Origin: Elusimicrobiota bacterium
GTDB lineage: Bacteria > Elusimicrobiota > Elusimicrobia > UBA1565
Direction of reading: 5' to 3'
NCBI GenBank assembly: GCA_016212885.1
Contig: JACRDO010000084.1
Span: forward strand, 1-32,646
DNA length: 32,646 nucleotides
A model generated the notes under the pieces. That model was not told the DNA's origin and did no database searches. It worked only from the letters and a program-made list of their open reading frames with translations. Positions within the stretch are counted from its first letter, which is position 1. The number at the start of each line of letters is the position of its first letter. Shown piece after piece: positions 1 through 8,182 of the stretch. The position numbers and the translations under genes are program-made.

Positions 1-329
1 AGCGGCAAGGGCTTTGTCACCCGAGCCTGCCACCGATTCGTTGCCTCTTCGGTAGTCGGGTCAGCTATCCGGCCGAACTGGACAATTGCCGGAGTTGGAC
101 TTTCACCTACTGGTTGATGCATGTTACTGGCTGCACTGTATTGGAAGACACTGCTGCGGCGCGCAGGTTTTCCGGACGGCCCTCAAACTCTCAGACTTTA
201 GCCCCCCTGTCGAGTGGCTGGATTTGCTCCGAAAAATGCAGTCCAGAAAGAAAAGAACGACCCGCTGTGACGGGTGACGGCCGGGAGGGCATCCCCATCC
301 CGAGGAGCGCAATGCTGGAGGATTAGGTG
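1..329. other. Non-coding or decayed region upstream of the IS remnant
   Basis: No convincing gene is seen here. Open frames are short (about 60-70 codons), overlap each other on both strands and match no family I recognise. A small hairpin (ACCCG and CGGGT arms, about 261-277) lies near the right side. The stretch ends in the direct repeat that flanks the IS4-type element, so it is the old target DNA or debris of another element. Confidence 0.5.
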
Positions 330-908
330 CAATACCGTTCACTTAAGCCGGGTGCCCGTCGTTGCAGGCATAGCCGGTCATTTTGGTCTTGACATGACGA
401 GGATAGCGTCGGTCGGTTCGTCGCTCGGGAAGAATGAACTTTCCGACGTCGATGCGCATCCTCTTCACCATCTTCGGCAGAGAGCCCGGGCTCGCCATCG
501 CCGCCCAATAGAAAACGTCTCGAATGACCCGCAAGACGCGGGCGAGAAAGGTTTCCGGCAGTTCGGAATGCTTGCGTCGGGCTGCGATAGGAAATGGTGA
601 CCTCGACCAAGTCGTCTCCCCGCCGTCGTATCACCTTCCACTTCAGGTTCTTGCGCGCACGCAACAGCCAGTGCCGTTGCTCCCCCCGAGAGCGAATCCC
701 GTGCAGGAGGTTGTAGTCGACGCAGAGCCGATCCAGCACCGACACCGAATGGTCGGGGACTCTCTCCAACAAGGGTCCCGCCGGCGCCAACTCGCCGGTC
801 TTGCAGTCGGTAAAGTCGAAATCCACCAGCTTGCGGCTGCGCAAATCCATCAACCCGGGGAGACTTTACCATTTTTCGTCGGGAGACCGGCTTAAGTGAA
901 CGACATTG
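330..908 (-). mobile_element. Internally deleted IS4-family element with intact ends
   Basis: The element is bounded by terminal inverted repeats. The left end (from 330) and the reverse complement of the right end (to 908) share the exact 16-mer CGTTCACTTAAGCCGG and, over 22 positions, differ at two. A near-perfect 10-bp direct repeat flanks it (320-329 and 909-918, one mismatch, ending ATTAGGTG on both sides), as expected for a target-site duplication of an IS4-family element. At about 580 bp it is far shorter than a complete IS4-family element (usually about 1.4 kb). Inside is only a piecemeal transposase on the minus strand. It cannot move by itself but could be moved by a related transposase. 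The family assignment rests on the transposase text and the ends together. Confidence 0.8.
343..853 (-). pseudogene. IS4-family DDE transposase remnant (two deletions plus a frameshift)
   Basis: Read on the minus strand, the text follows IS4-type transposases: MDLRSRKL, a TGEL motif, VLDRLCVDYNLL (the region of the second catalytic Asp) and RHWLLRARKNLKWKV. A frameshift follows the SYR codons near 575-580. The other frame continues ARRKHSELPETFLAR and then jumps directly to a C-terminal tail with RRYPRHVKTKM. The N-terminal third with the first catalytic Asp is missing. So is the block after LPET that normally carries the catalytic Glu (YREK region). The last codons run into the left terminal inverted repeat, as is common for this family. 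The gene is therefore certainly inactive. The recognition of conserved blocks is from memory of the family, not from an alignment. Confidence 0.8.
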
Positions 909-974
909 GAATTAGGTGAGGCAAGGGGCCCTTGACAGGACTTCCCATTCCGTCCATTCTTAGGGTAATCAATC

Positions 975-3201
975 ATGCGGCTTGACCCTGCCCGAAGCCT
1001 GCGCATCCTCTTGAGCCTTTTGGTGTTGATAGGCCTGGGGGGGGGCGTTTGCCTCTTGCATAAGGCTTTCGCGGACAACCAGCTGGTCCTGAGTTTGCTT
1101 CTTCCCGTAATCGCCGAGGGCCAGGCTTTGAGGGCCAAGGTCATCGAAGCCCGAAAGGCCGCCCTGCAGCTCGATCAAGAGACGCTGGCCCAGAAATCGA
1201 AGCTTCCGAATGTGAGCGGGGTATTCGAGCCCATCCATTTGGGACTGGCAAAGCCGGCCAAGCCGGGCGAGTACGGCGGCGGAATGTCGCCGCGGCTGGA
1301 GTTCATCGAAAAAGAACCTGGCCAAGAGCCTTCAAGACCTCGCCAAGCTGCCCTCGGCTTGCGACGCTGCGCATCAGGCCCAATGGAAGGCTGCTTCGGC
1401 GAGCCTTCAGCTTCTGCTCAAGACCATCACCCAGGCGAAGCAGGCGCGGGCGCAGGCGACTTGGACGGCCAAGGAATCGGACAAACTGATACAGGCCGCC
1501 CTGGCGCGCTTGCGGGGAGCAAACGACAAAGCCTCCGTTCAGGAACTGGAGAGCTACAACAAGAAGCTACAAGACGGCCTCGGCGCGGCTGGAGAGGCTC
1601 TGGGCAAAGGGCTATCTGGGAAAAGCCTGGACAAGAAGGCGATGCCGAAGCTGGGCGCCGAGTGCGGCAGCGCTCTGGCTGTCGGGCTTCCTTCCAAGAA
1701 AGACGCGAGCATGCAGCTTGAGGCTGCCTCTTCCAAACCTAGCCTGACAAAATCAGTTGATCTGACTCCGTCCAGGTCGGAATCCGCCAAGGAGACTGTG
1801 CAGCCCAAGAATGCGGGACGAAATATCCTCGGCGCTTCTATGGCTGTTCCGTCGCCCATCAAGGCGATTGACCCGAAGGAGTGCGCTCGACTATACAAGT
1901 ATGACTACAAAAAATACGCGGAGTGCGCCTGTCCAGGGGGAACGCTGACCAACTACGGCGTCTGCATACGCAAAGGCGACGGTTGGGGCGGCTTTGACTT
2001 CTCGAAGCTTCTGGAAGACATAGACAAATCTGTAAGGAACAATCCGTTTGTCCGCTGGATGAATGATCTTTCGGATAAAATGTGGCAGCGGGAGCTGGAG
2101 GGCATCAAAAAAGTGGTGGATGGCGTCAAAAAAATACCGGGGTATATCGATAAAGCACAAAAGGCCTTGGAGGAGTGGGGCCGCAAGCTTCGCGATGAGA
2201 CCGAGCCGTGCGGCAAGGACTGGTATAATCCGAATAAGGCCTGCTGTTCTGCCGGGAAGATCTTCCCAGGGCAAGTCCCTATCGGGAAAGGAAAATGCGG
2301 GTGCCCCGAGGGACAGATCAAGCTGAAAGACGGCAAGAGCTGCGGCAAGAAGCTCCTCAAGATCAGCATCAAGGCCCCATCGGAGCCTATCGTAGCCGGC
2401 GGGCCGGAGGTGATCTTCACTGCGGTATTGACCCCGGCTGATGCGGCGGTCGATCTGGAGTGGTCGGTCAAGAAGGAGGAATTGGTGGCTTCGGCGAGGC
2501 CAGGCGGTCAAGGCACAAAAACTGGGACGGTTTCGCTCGGATTGGCTGCCGCGCCGCCTCTCGCGCCTGCCTTTGCGACGCTTACGCCTCTGTCCAGAAA
2601 TAGGGTCCGGCTCAAGCCGATTTTGCCTGTAAGTGGAATATTGGGTGTGAGGGATAGGTACAGCGGAGCGGGTGATGCTGCGCGCTTTAAGATTGAGGGC
2701 GGCGAGTGCCGAAAAATTACTGACTTGAAGATACGTCCAGCCAGGCTATGGTTCCATTCCGGGGGGAACTCTAAACCTTATTTCGGAAACCCCTCCTTTT
2801 CTGCTGATCCGCCGGACAAAGCGCCCTGTAAGGTCAGATATACCTGGAGCCTTAAGCCGAGCCTGGGCAACAAGATCAAGCCGGGGACTACTTTGCCTAC
2901 GCTCACTCCTATGTTGGATTCTTTTTCAGGCGAGGAAAAAAGCGCGGACTTCAAGCCGGGAACAGCCTTGGGGACATTCGATATCTTCCTGCATGCAAAA
3001 GACAGCTCAGGCGCCGCGCCCAAGACCCTGCCAGCGACAGCATCTGCGCACGTGGCGGGGCTATTGGAGAGATGCGAGTTGATGCCTTCTTCCCCTCCTG
3101 GCAAGTGCGTCTATTACTGCCCTGACTCAGGCGTCATACTGCCAGCAGAGGATCGGCCCGAAAATGGGATATGTCCACCTTTCAAGATAATAAGCCCATG
3201 A
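975..3201 (+). CDS. Large exported Cys-rich protein with shared N-terminal module; one-base frameshift
   Basis: The reading frame opens at ATG 975 and encodes a signal peptide or anchor (hydrophobic residues about 10-32, ending near AFA). At residue 112 it meets a run of five A (1309-1313). Dropping one A joins it to the downstream frame and gives a single product of about 741 residues. Support for the join: the related protein at 26972-29194 reads straight through the same point (GGGMSxRLEFIE followed by LAKSL). Residues about 35-290 form the shared helical module. Two Cys-rich blocks (about 300-325 and 410-455) follow, then a beta-rich, possibly Ig-like stretch (about 460-640) and a C-terminal Cys cluster. 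A TTGACA box lies at 932-937, but no good -10 or ribosome site is seen. The stop overlaps the next start (ATGA). The function is unknown. The frameshift may be real decay, transcript slippage or an assembly error. Confidence 0.7.
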
Positions 3202-4061
3202 ATGCGCAGCCGTCCCGATACGATGAGGCGGACTTCGCAACGAAATACTCATTTCACGGAGAGATGAGCGGTTACAACTATAGTGAAAAGTATTTCAGGC
3301 CTATCGGCAACATTATGCTTAGGACCTTTAATCCATTCAAGGGAGCTGGGAGCTATGACTTAAATCTGCAGGCGAGATTCTTTGAGTTTCAGAAAGACAG
3401 TGGCTATGTCCCAATCCGGACAACATTTCTTCTAAGCATGTGCACAGGCATCGCGACACATGCAGGGCAGAAATCCCACATCGGATTCAGTGAAGATCTT
3501 TTCAGCATGCCAGTTCGCCCCACCGGCGAAACGCCATGCTCCTCCTGCCAAGGCACGGGTTGCGGAAGGCCGGCCAAGCCGGGCGAGATGGCAGTGCCGG
3601 ATCAGGTGCTGGCCATGCACGATGAGCTGGCCGCGGCGCTCGATGCGGGAGATTTCCCGACCATGCGGGAAGATCAGTCCTTTACGGTCGGCTCAAACTT
3701 CGACGGCATGTGGGACCCGGCAATATACCAAATTATGTTTCAAGGGCGCGTACTCGGATTCGGCGCAAAGTCTCCGTCTGACCTTGCGCTTGTCCATTAT
3801 CCGGCGGTGTGGAACTGCACGTTGAATATCAAGCCGGAGGAAATCGTAAGGATGAAGGATGATCCGAAAGTCGCCGCAGCTCTTTGCGCCTTCTGCAGCC
3901 ATATTTATTACACATGGTACGACTACGACAAAGACCCCTCAATTCAACATCTGCCCTGCGGGGATTCTCCGATATACTTGGAGGCGGCTCGAAATCCGTG
4001 GCATCTTCCTTGTGAAAGGTGCCATGGCCGAGGCAAGAAGAACCGGGCTCAATGCCGATAG
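3198..4061 (+). CDS. Hypothetical protein with DnaJ-like CxxCxGxG motifs, coupled to the secreted protein gene
   Basis: This 287-residue protein has no signal peptide. The start at 3198 is chosen because its ATG overlaps the previous stop (ATGA); an in-frame ATG at 3171 would overlap the upstream gene by 31 bases. Its visible features are paired Cys motifs: CSSCQGTGCG at residue 114, CAFC at 230-233 and CERCHGRG at 272-279. The first and last resemble the zinc-binding repeats of DnaJ, but there is no J domain. The middle is rich in aromatic residues and looks like a folded globular domain. Coupling suggests it works with the exported Cys-rich protein, for example as a chaperone, loader or protective partner; that is inference. 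Its 3' end overlaps the convergent purH by 13 bases. I recognise no family for the whole protein. Confidence 0.75.
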   Translation: MNAQPSRYDEADFATKYSFHGEMSGYNYSEKYFRPIGNIMLRTFNPFKGAGSYDLNLQARFFEFQKDSGYVPIRTTFLLSMCTGIATHAGQKSHIGFSEDLFSMPVRPTGETPCSSCQGTGCGRPAKPGEMAVPDQVLAMHDELAAALDAGDFPTMREDQSFTVGSNFDGMWDPAIYQIMFQGRVLGFGAKSPSDLALVHYPAVWNCTLNIKPEEIVRMKDDPKVAAALCAFCSHIYYTWYDYDKDPSIQHLPCGDSPIYLEAARNPWHLPCERCHGRGKKNRAQCR

Positions 4062-5602
4062 TGCCGTATGCCGGTGAAGACCATGGCGAGGTTCAGCTCG
4101 TCGCAGACGCGCAGGGCCTCGCGGTCGTCGCTCGAGCCCCCGGGCTCGATGACCGCGCTCACCCCGGCGGAGGCGGCCTCCTTGATGTGCGCGGGCCCGA
4201 GCGGCCCGTCGGAAGCCAGCACGACCGGCATGCTCGGCGCCACGATGGGATGGCGCTCATGGCTCTTCACCACGGCCAGCCGCACCGCGTCCATGCGCGT
4301 GGTCTGGCCCCCGCCCACGCCGAGGGTGACCAGGCCCCTTGAGAGGACAGCCGCGTGGGTCAGGGTGTGCTTGGCCACGCGCCAGGCGAACTCCAAGGCG
4401 GCTGTCTCGAGCTCCGTGGGCCTGCGGCGGGAGACGGCCTTCCGGTCTATGGCCATCGTCGCGTTGTCCTTGTCCTGGATGAGCAGGCCCCCGGCCACGG
4501 TCCGGATGTCGATCTCGTTGGGGGAGAGCAGCAGCGACGGGAGCGAGACCAGCCGGATGTCCTTTTTCTTGCGCAGGACGTCGAGCGCAGGCCGCGAGAA
4601 CTCCGGGGCCACGATGCACTCCAGGTACTCCGGGGCCAGGGTGCGGGCGGCCTCCTCGTCTACGGGGCGGTTGAAGGCGGCCACGCCCCCGGTGCAGCCC
4701 AAGGGGTCGGAGCGGTAGGCGAGCCGGGCGGCTTCTCCAAGCCGGTCCGAGACGGCCGCGCCCGCCGGGTTCGAATGACGCACGATGGCGCAGGCGGGCT
4801 CCCGGAACTCCGCGACGAGGTCGCAGGCCCGGTCCATGCCGAAGTGGTGGTTGTAGTTGAGCGGGCGGCCGAAGACGAGGGTGGCGGCGTTGAGGCCCCA
4901 GGGCCGCGCCCCGCTCAGCTTGTAGAGCGCGGCCCGCTGGTGCGGGTTCTCCCCGTAAGGGAGGTCTAAGGCCTTCTTGAGCCCCACGACCATCTCCTCC
5001 GGCAGCCGCTCCAGCGCGGCGCTCAGGTACTGGGCGATCGTGGAGTCGTAGTAGGAGATGTAGTAGAAGGCCTTGGCCGCGAGGGCCTGGCTGCGCTCGC
5101 GGTTGAACCGGCCGCCCTCCTTGAGCATCTCGAGCGCCGAGGGGTAGTCGCGCGGGTCGCAGAGGGTCAGGACATGGGGGAAATTCCGGGCCGCGGCGCG
5201 CAGAAGGGCGGAGCCGGCCACGTCGAGGAATTCCAGCACCTCCTCCTGGGAGAGGTTCCCCGCGCTCAGGATCTCCGAGAGTGGGTAGAGATTGACCGCG
5301 ACGATCTCCATCGCCGGGACGTCGTGGCGGTCTAAGTCCCGGACGTGGCGGACGTCGCCGGGGTCGGCCAGGATGCCCGCGAAGATCTTGGGGTGCAGGA
5401 GCCGGACGCGCCCGCCGAGGATGTCGGGGTACTCCGTGATCTCCGGGACCTCGGTGACCTCCAGCTCGGCCTGCTTGAGCACGCTCGCGGTCCCGCCTGA
5501 GCTCAGGATGCGGTAGCCGAGCTCCGCGAGGCCGCCGGCGAACTCGACGACTCCGGTCTTGTCCGAGACGCTCAGGAACGCGGTCTTCGCTTGCTCTGCC
5601 AT
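4049..5602 (-). CDS. purH: Bifunctional AICAR formyltransferase / IMP cyclohydrolase
   Basis: PurH catalyses the last two steps of IMP synthesis: formyl transfer from 10-formyl-tetrahydrofolate to AICAR, then ring closure. The length (517 residues) is normal. The N-terminal cyclohydrolase domain shows FLSVSDKTG near the start and LLHPKIFAGIL around residue 70. The formyltransferase domain shows LPYGENPHQRAALY, the NYNHHFGMDRA block and the typical end VFTGIRHYRH. Several formyltransferase motifs depart from the usual form: RHSNPAG at 275 where KHxNP/SPxG is usual, GGGQTTR around 433 instead of GAGQxSR, and SDGPLGP at about 464 in place of SDAFFPF. The gene follows ligA by 6 bases and is the last gene of the minus-strand core operon. 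Confidence 0.97.
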   Translation of the reverse strand: MAEQAKTAFLSVSDKTGVVEFAGGLAELGYRILSSGGTASVLKQAELEVTEVPEITEYPDILGGRVRLLHPKIFAGILADPGDVRHVRDLDRHDVPAMEIVAVNLYPLSEILSAGNLSQEEVLEFLDVAGSALLRAAARNFPHVLTLCDPRDYPSALEMLKEGGRFNRERSQALAAKAFYYISYYDSTIAQYLSAALERLPEEMVVGLKKALDLPYGENPHQRAALYKLSGARPWGLNAATLVFGRPLNYNHHFGMDRACDLVAEFREPACAIVRHSNPAGAAVSDRLGEAARLAYRSDPLGCTGGVAAFNRPVDEEAARTLAPEYLECIVAPEFSRPALDVLRKKKDIRLVSLPSLLLSPNEIDIRTVAGGLLIQDKDNATMAIDRKAVSRRRPTELETAALEFAWRVAKHTLTHAAVLSRGLVTLGVGGGQTTRMDAVRLAVVKSHERHPIVAPSMPVVLASDGPLGPAHIKEAASAGVSAVIEPGGSSDDREALRVCDELNLAMVFTGIRHYRH

Positions 5603-5608
5603 GGTTCG

Positions 5609-7612
5609 CTACTCCCCGATCAGCTTGCGGAACGCGGCCTCATCGAGCGCGCGCACGCCGAGCTTGGCGGCCTTCCCGGCCTTGGAGCCCGGCTCTTTTC
5701 CGACGACCACATAGGAGGTCTTCTTCGAGACAGAAGAGGAGGCCTTGCCCCCAAGCGAGCGGACCTTCTCCTCCGCCTCGGAGCGGCTCATGGAGTCCAG
5801 CTCCCCGGTGAAGACGAAGCTCTTCCCGGAGAGAGGAACCCCTTGGCGCGGAGCGGCTTCAGGCTCGCTCATCTTGAGCCCGGCGGCCTTAAGCCGGTCG
5901 AGCAGCCTGCCCATGCCGGGCTGGCGGAAGAAATCCGCTACGGCCTCGGCCACGACAGGGCCGACGTCCGGCACCGCCCTCAACTCCTCCGCCGAGGCCC
6001 GCCGGAGGCGGTCTAAGGTTTTGAAGCTCTGGGCGAGGTCGCGCGCCGTCTTCTCGCCCACCTGGCGGATGCCGAGCGCGAAGAGCAGGCGCGAGAGTGG
6101 CCTCTCCTTGGCCTTATCGATCTCGGCGAGGAGGTTTTCGGCCCGCTTGTCCGCGAAGAGCTCGAGCCCGAGCAGGTCTTCCTTCTTCAGCGCGAAGAGG
6201 CCGGCGAAATCCTTGACCAGGCCCTTGTCCACGAGCTGGTCTATGACCGCCTCGCCGCAGCCCTGGATGTCGAGGGCCCCGCGGGAGGCGAAGTGCAGGA
6301 GGCTGCGCTTGAGCTGGGCCGGGCAGGAGGGATTGATGCAGCGGAAGGCCACGAATTCCTCCTCCTTGACCACGGCCCCGTTGCAGACGGGGCAGGTCTT
6401 GGGCGGCGCGATCGGACCCTCCCGGCCGCTGCGGGCCTCGGAGACGACCTTCACGACCTTGGGGATGACTTCGCCGGCACGCTCGATGACCACCGTGTCG
6501 CCGATGCGCACGCCCAGGCGCTCGACCTCCTCGAAGTTGTGCAGGGTGGCCGAGGAGATGGTCACCCCGGCCAGGAACACGGGCTTGAGCTCCGCCACCG
6601 GCGTGACGACCCCGGTGCGGCCTACGGAGAAGGAGACGGACTCGATCGTAGTGGTCGCCTGCCTTCCGGGGTATTTGAAGGCGATGGCCCAGCGCGGGCT
6701 CTTGGCCGTGGCGCCCAGCCGGGCCTGCTCGTCCCGGGAGTCCGCCTTGACCACCAGGCCGTCCACCTCGTAAGGCAGGGAGGACCGCTTCCCCTTGAAA
6801 TCCTCGTAGAAGGCGATGACCTCTTCGATATCCTTGCAGAGCCTCTTGACCCCGGTCACCGGGAGCCCGCACTCCCCGCAGAAGGCGAGGAAATCCGACT
6901 GGGTCCTGTGCGGCGCCATCCCTTCCAGGCGGCCGTAGGAATGTGCGAAGAAGCGCAGGCGCCGCGAGGCCGCCACGGAGGGATCCTTCTGCCGGAGTGA
7001 GCCCGCGGCGCAGTTGCGCGGATTGACGAAAGGCTCCTTGCCGGCCTCCCGCAGGCCCTTGTTGATCCTCTCGAAGTCGCTCTTGGCCAGGTACGCCTCG
7101 CCCCTCACCTCGAAGACCTTCGGCGGTCTCTTGACCGCCAGGCGGAGGGGGATGACGCGGACCGTGCGGACGTTCGCCGTCACGTCCTCGCCCCTCTCGC
7201 CGTCGCCCCGGGTCGCCCCGAGCGAAAGGCGGCCTTCCTCGTAGAGAAGCGAGGTTGAGAGGCCGTCGATCTTCGCCTCAACCAGATAGCCGGAGGGGGA
7301 ACGGCCCAGGCTCTTGCGGACCCGCTCGTCGAATGCGCGGATGTCGGCCTCGCTGTAGGAGTTGTCGAGCGAGAGCATGGGCGGGTAGTGGCGGACCGGC
7401 GCGAAAGCGCCCGACACGCCCCCACCGACGCGCTGGGTGGGGGAGTCGCGAGTCACGAGCCCTGGATGGGCCGATTCGAGCGCCTTGAGCCGCTCCAGGA
7501 GCCGGTCGAACTCCTCGTCGGAAATCGACGGCTGGTCCAGCAGGTAATAGCGGCGCTCATGCTCGCGGATCTCCTCGCGCAGCCACGCGATCTCCGCGCC
7601 GGGGTTTTTCAT
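5609..7612 (-). CDS. ligA: NAD-dependent DNA ligase
   Basis: This is the essential ligase that seals nicks in replication and repair using NAD as adenylate donor. At 667 residues it is full length. It has the N-terminal Ia domain (REHERRYYLLDQPSISDEEFDRL, read here only as its start), the adenylation motif AKIDG with Lys114, an OB fold, and a four-Cys zinc finger (C407, C410, C425, C430). Helix-hairpin-helix repeats and a C-terminal BRCT domain (about residue 590 to the end) complete it. The start ATG at 7612 lies within the 15-bp repeat that borders the palindrome insertion. In the inferred ancestral arrangement this ATG overlapped the nusB stop as ATGA; now about 70 bases of inserted palindrome separate the two genes. 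Confidence 0.98.
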   Translation of the reverse strand: MKNPGAEIAWLREEIREHERRYYLLDQPSISDEEFDRLLERLKALESAHPGLVTRDSPTQRVGGGVSGAFAPVRHYPPMLSLDNSYSEADIRAFDERVRKSLGRSPSGYLVEAKIDGLSTSLLYEEGRLSLGATRGDGERGEDVTANVRTVRVIPLRLAVKRPPKVFEVRGEAYLAKSDFERINKGLREAGKEPFVNPRNCAAGSLRQKDPSVAASRRLRFFAHSYGRLEGMAPHRTQSDFLAFCGECGLPVTGVKRLCKDIEEVIAFYEDFKGKRSSLPYEVDGLVVKADSRDEQARLGATAKSPRWAIAFKYPGRQATTTIESVSFSVGRTGVVTPVAELKPVFLAGVTISSATLHNFEEVERLGVRIGDTVVIERAGEVIPKVVKVVSEARSGREGPIAPPKTCPVCNGAVVKEEEFVAFRCINPSCPAQLKRSLLHFASRGALDIQGCGEAVIDQLVDKGLVKDFAGLFALKKEDLLGLELFADKRAENLLAEIDKAKERPLSRLLFALGIRQVGEKTARDLAQSFKTLDRLRRASAEELRAVPDVGPVVAEAVADFFRQPGMGRLLDRLKAAGLKMSEPEAAPRQGVPLSGKSFVFTGELDSMSRSEAEEKVRSLGGKASSSVSKKTSYVVVGKEPGSKAGKAAKLGVRALDEAAFRKLIGE

Positions 7613-7730
7613 TTGCGCGCGTCCTTGTTGTTGTTGGGGTCAGGTCTGGACATTAGACATTGCGAGCAGTAGGAATCGGCCATCTCAATGTCTAATGTCC
7701 AGACCTGACCCCCGATTGCGCGCGTCCTTG
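7613..7730. repeat. 15-bp direct repeats flanking an 88-bp palindromic insertion
   Basis: TTGCGCGCGTCCTTG occurs at 7613-7627 and again at 7716-7730, on either side of 88 bp (7628-7715) that contain the palindrome. The right copy is part of the nusB coding sequence; the left copy preserves what looks like the original nusB end (KDARK, then a stop overlapping the ligA start). The arrangement reads as an insertion that duplicated its target, or as a slipped duplication. Confidence 0.8.
7636..7712. repeat. Perfect 27-bp inverted repeat (REP/RAYT-like palindrome)
   Basis: The arms 7636-7662 and 7686-7712 are exact reverse complements over 27 bases (outer end GGGGTCAGGTCTGG) with a 23-base loop. 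The outer sequence resembles palindromes associated with REP-associated tyrosine (IS200-like) transposases, which often begin GGGGTCAGG; that link is from memory. No transposase is in the window. As RNA it would form a very stable hairpin between nusB and ligA, without a U-tract. It supplies the current last codons and stop of nusB. Confidence 0.8.
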
Positions 7731-8116
7731 ACCTTGTCGAGGATGCCGTTGAGGAAGCGGCTGGAGTCCTCGGAGGAGTACTTCTTGCCGATCTCCAGCG
7801 CCTCGTCGATCGCCACACCGACGGGGGTGTCCGGGCAGTGCAGGAGCTCGTAGGAGGCCAGGCGCAGGAGGTTGCGGTCCACGCAGGCCATGCGCTTGAG
7901 CTCCCAGTTCTCCGCCACCTTCCCGATGAGCTTGTCGAGCTCAGCCTGGTGCTTGGCGGCGCCGAGGACCAGGGTGCGGGCGAACTCCTCGGCCGCGAGG
8001 TCCAAAGGAGGGCCGATGCTGACGATGCGCAGGGCCTCCAAAGCGTCCATCTTCGCCGCGTCGGCGAGGTAGAGCGCCTGCAGGGCACGCTCGCGCGCCT
8101 GCCTGCGGCGGCCCAT
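7685..8116 (-). CDS. nusB: Transcription antitermination factor NusB
   Basis: NusB binds BoxA RNA with NusE (S10) and supports antitermination of rRNA operons. The 143-residue all-helical protein starts GRRRQARERALQALY, the typical RNA-binding N-terminus. It continues with MACVDRNLLRLASYELL and the VAIDEALEIGKKYSSEDSSRFLNGILDKV signature (only its core, EALEIGKKYSS and FLNGILD, need be noted). The final eight residues (GSGLDIRH) and the stop are encoded by the inserted palindrome and are not part of the family; the ancestral end was probably KDARK. The core fold is complete, so activity is likely kept. It lies between era and ligA on the minus strand. Confidence 0.95.
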   Translation of the reverse strand: MGRRRQARERALQALYLADAAKMDALEALRIVSIGPPLDLAAEEFARTLVLGAAKHQAELDKLIGKVAENWELKRMACVDRNLLRLASYELLHCPDTPVGVAIDEALEIGKKYSSEDSSRFLNGILDKVKDARNRGSGLDIRH

Positions 8117-8182
8117 TACAGCGGGGAGGGACTGCCGGCAGATTCTCGTCTCATAGAGCCGAATTGATTCTACAAAAAAGCT

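Noticed and set aside
7609..8088. Second minus-strand frame over nusB
   Set aside because: It is out of frame with NusB; only its last codons (KDARK) are meaningful, as the old nusB end restored if the palindrome is removed.
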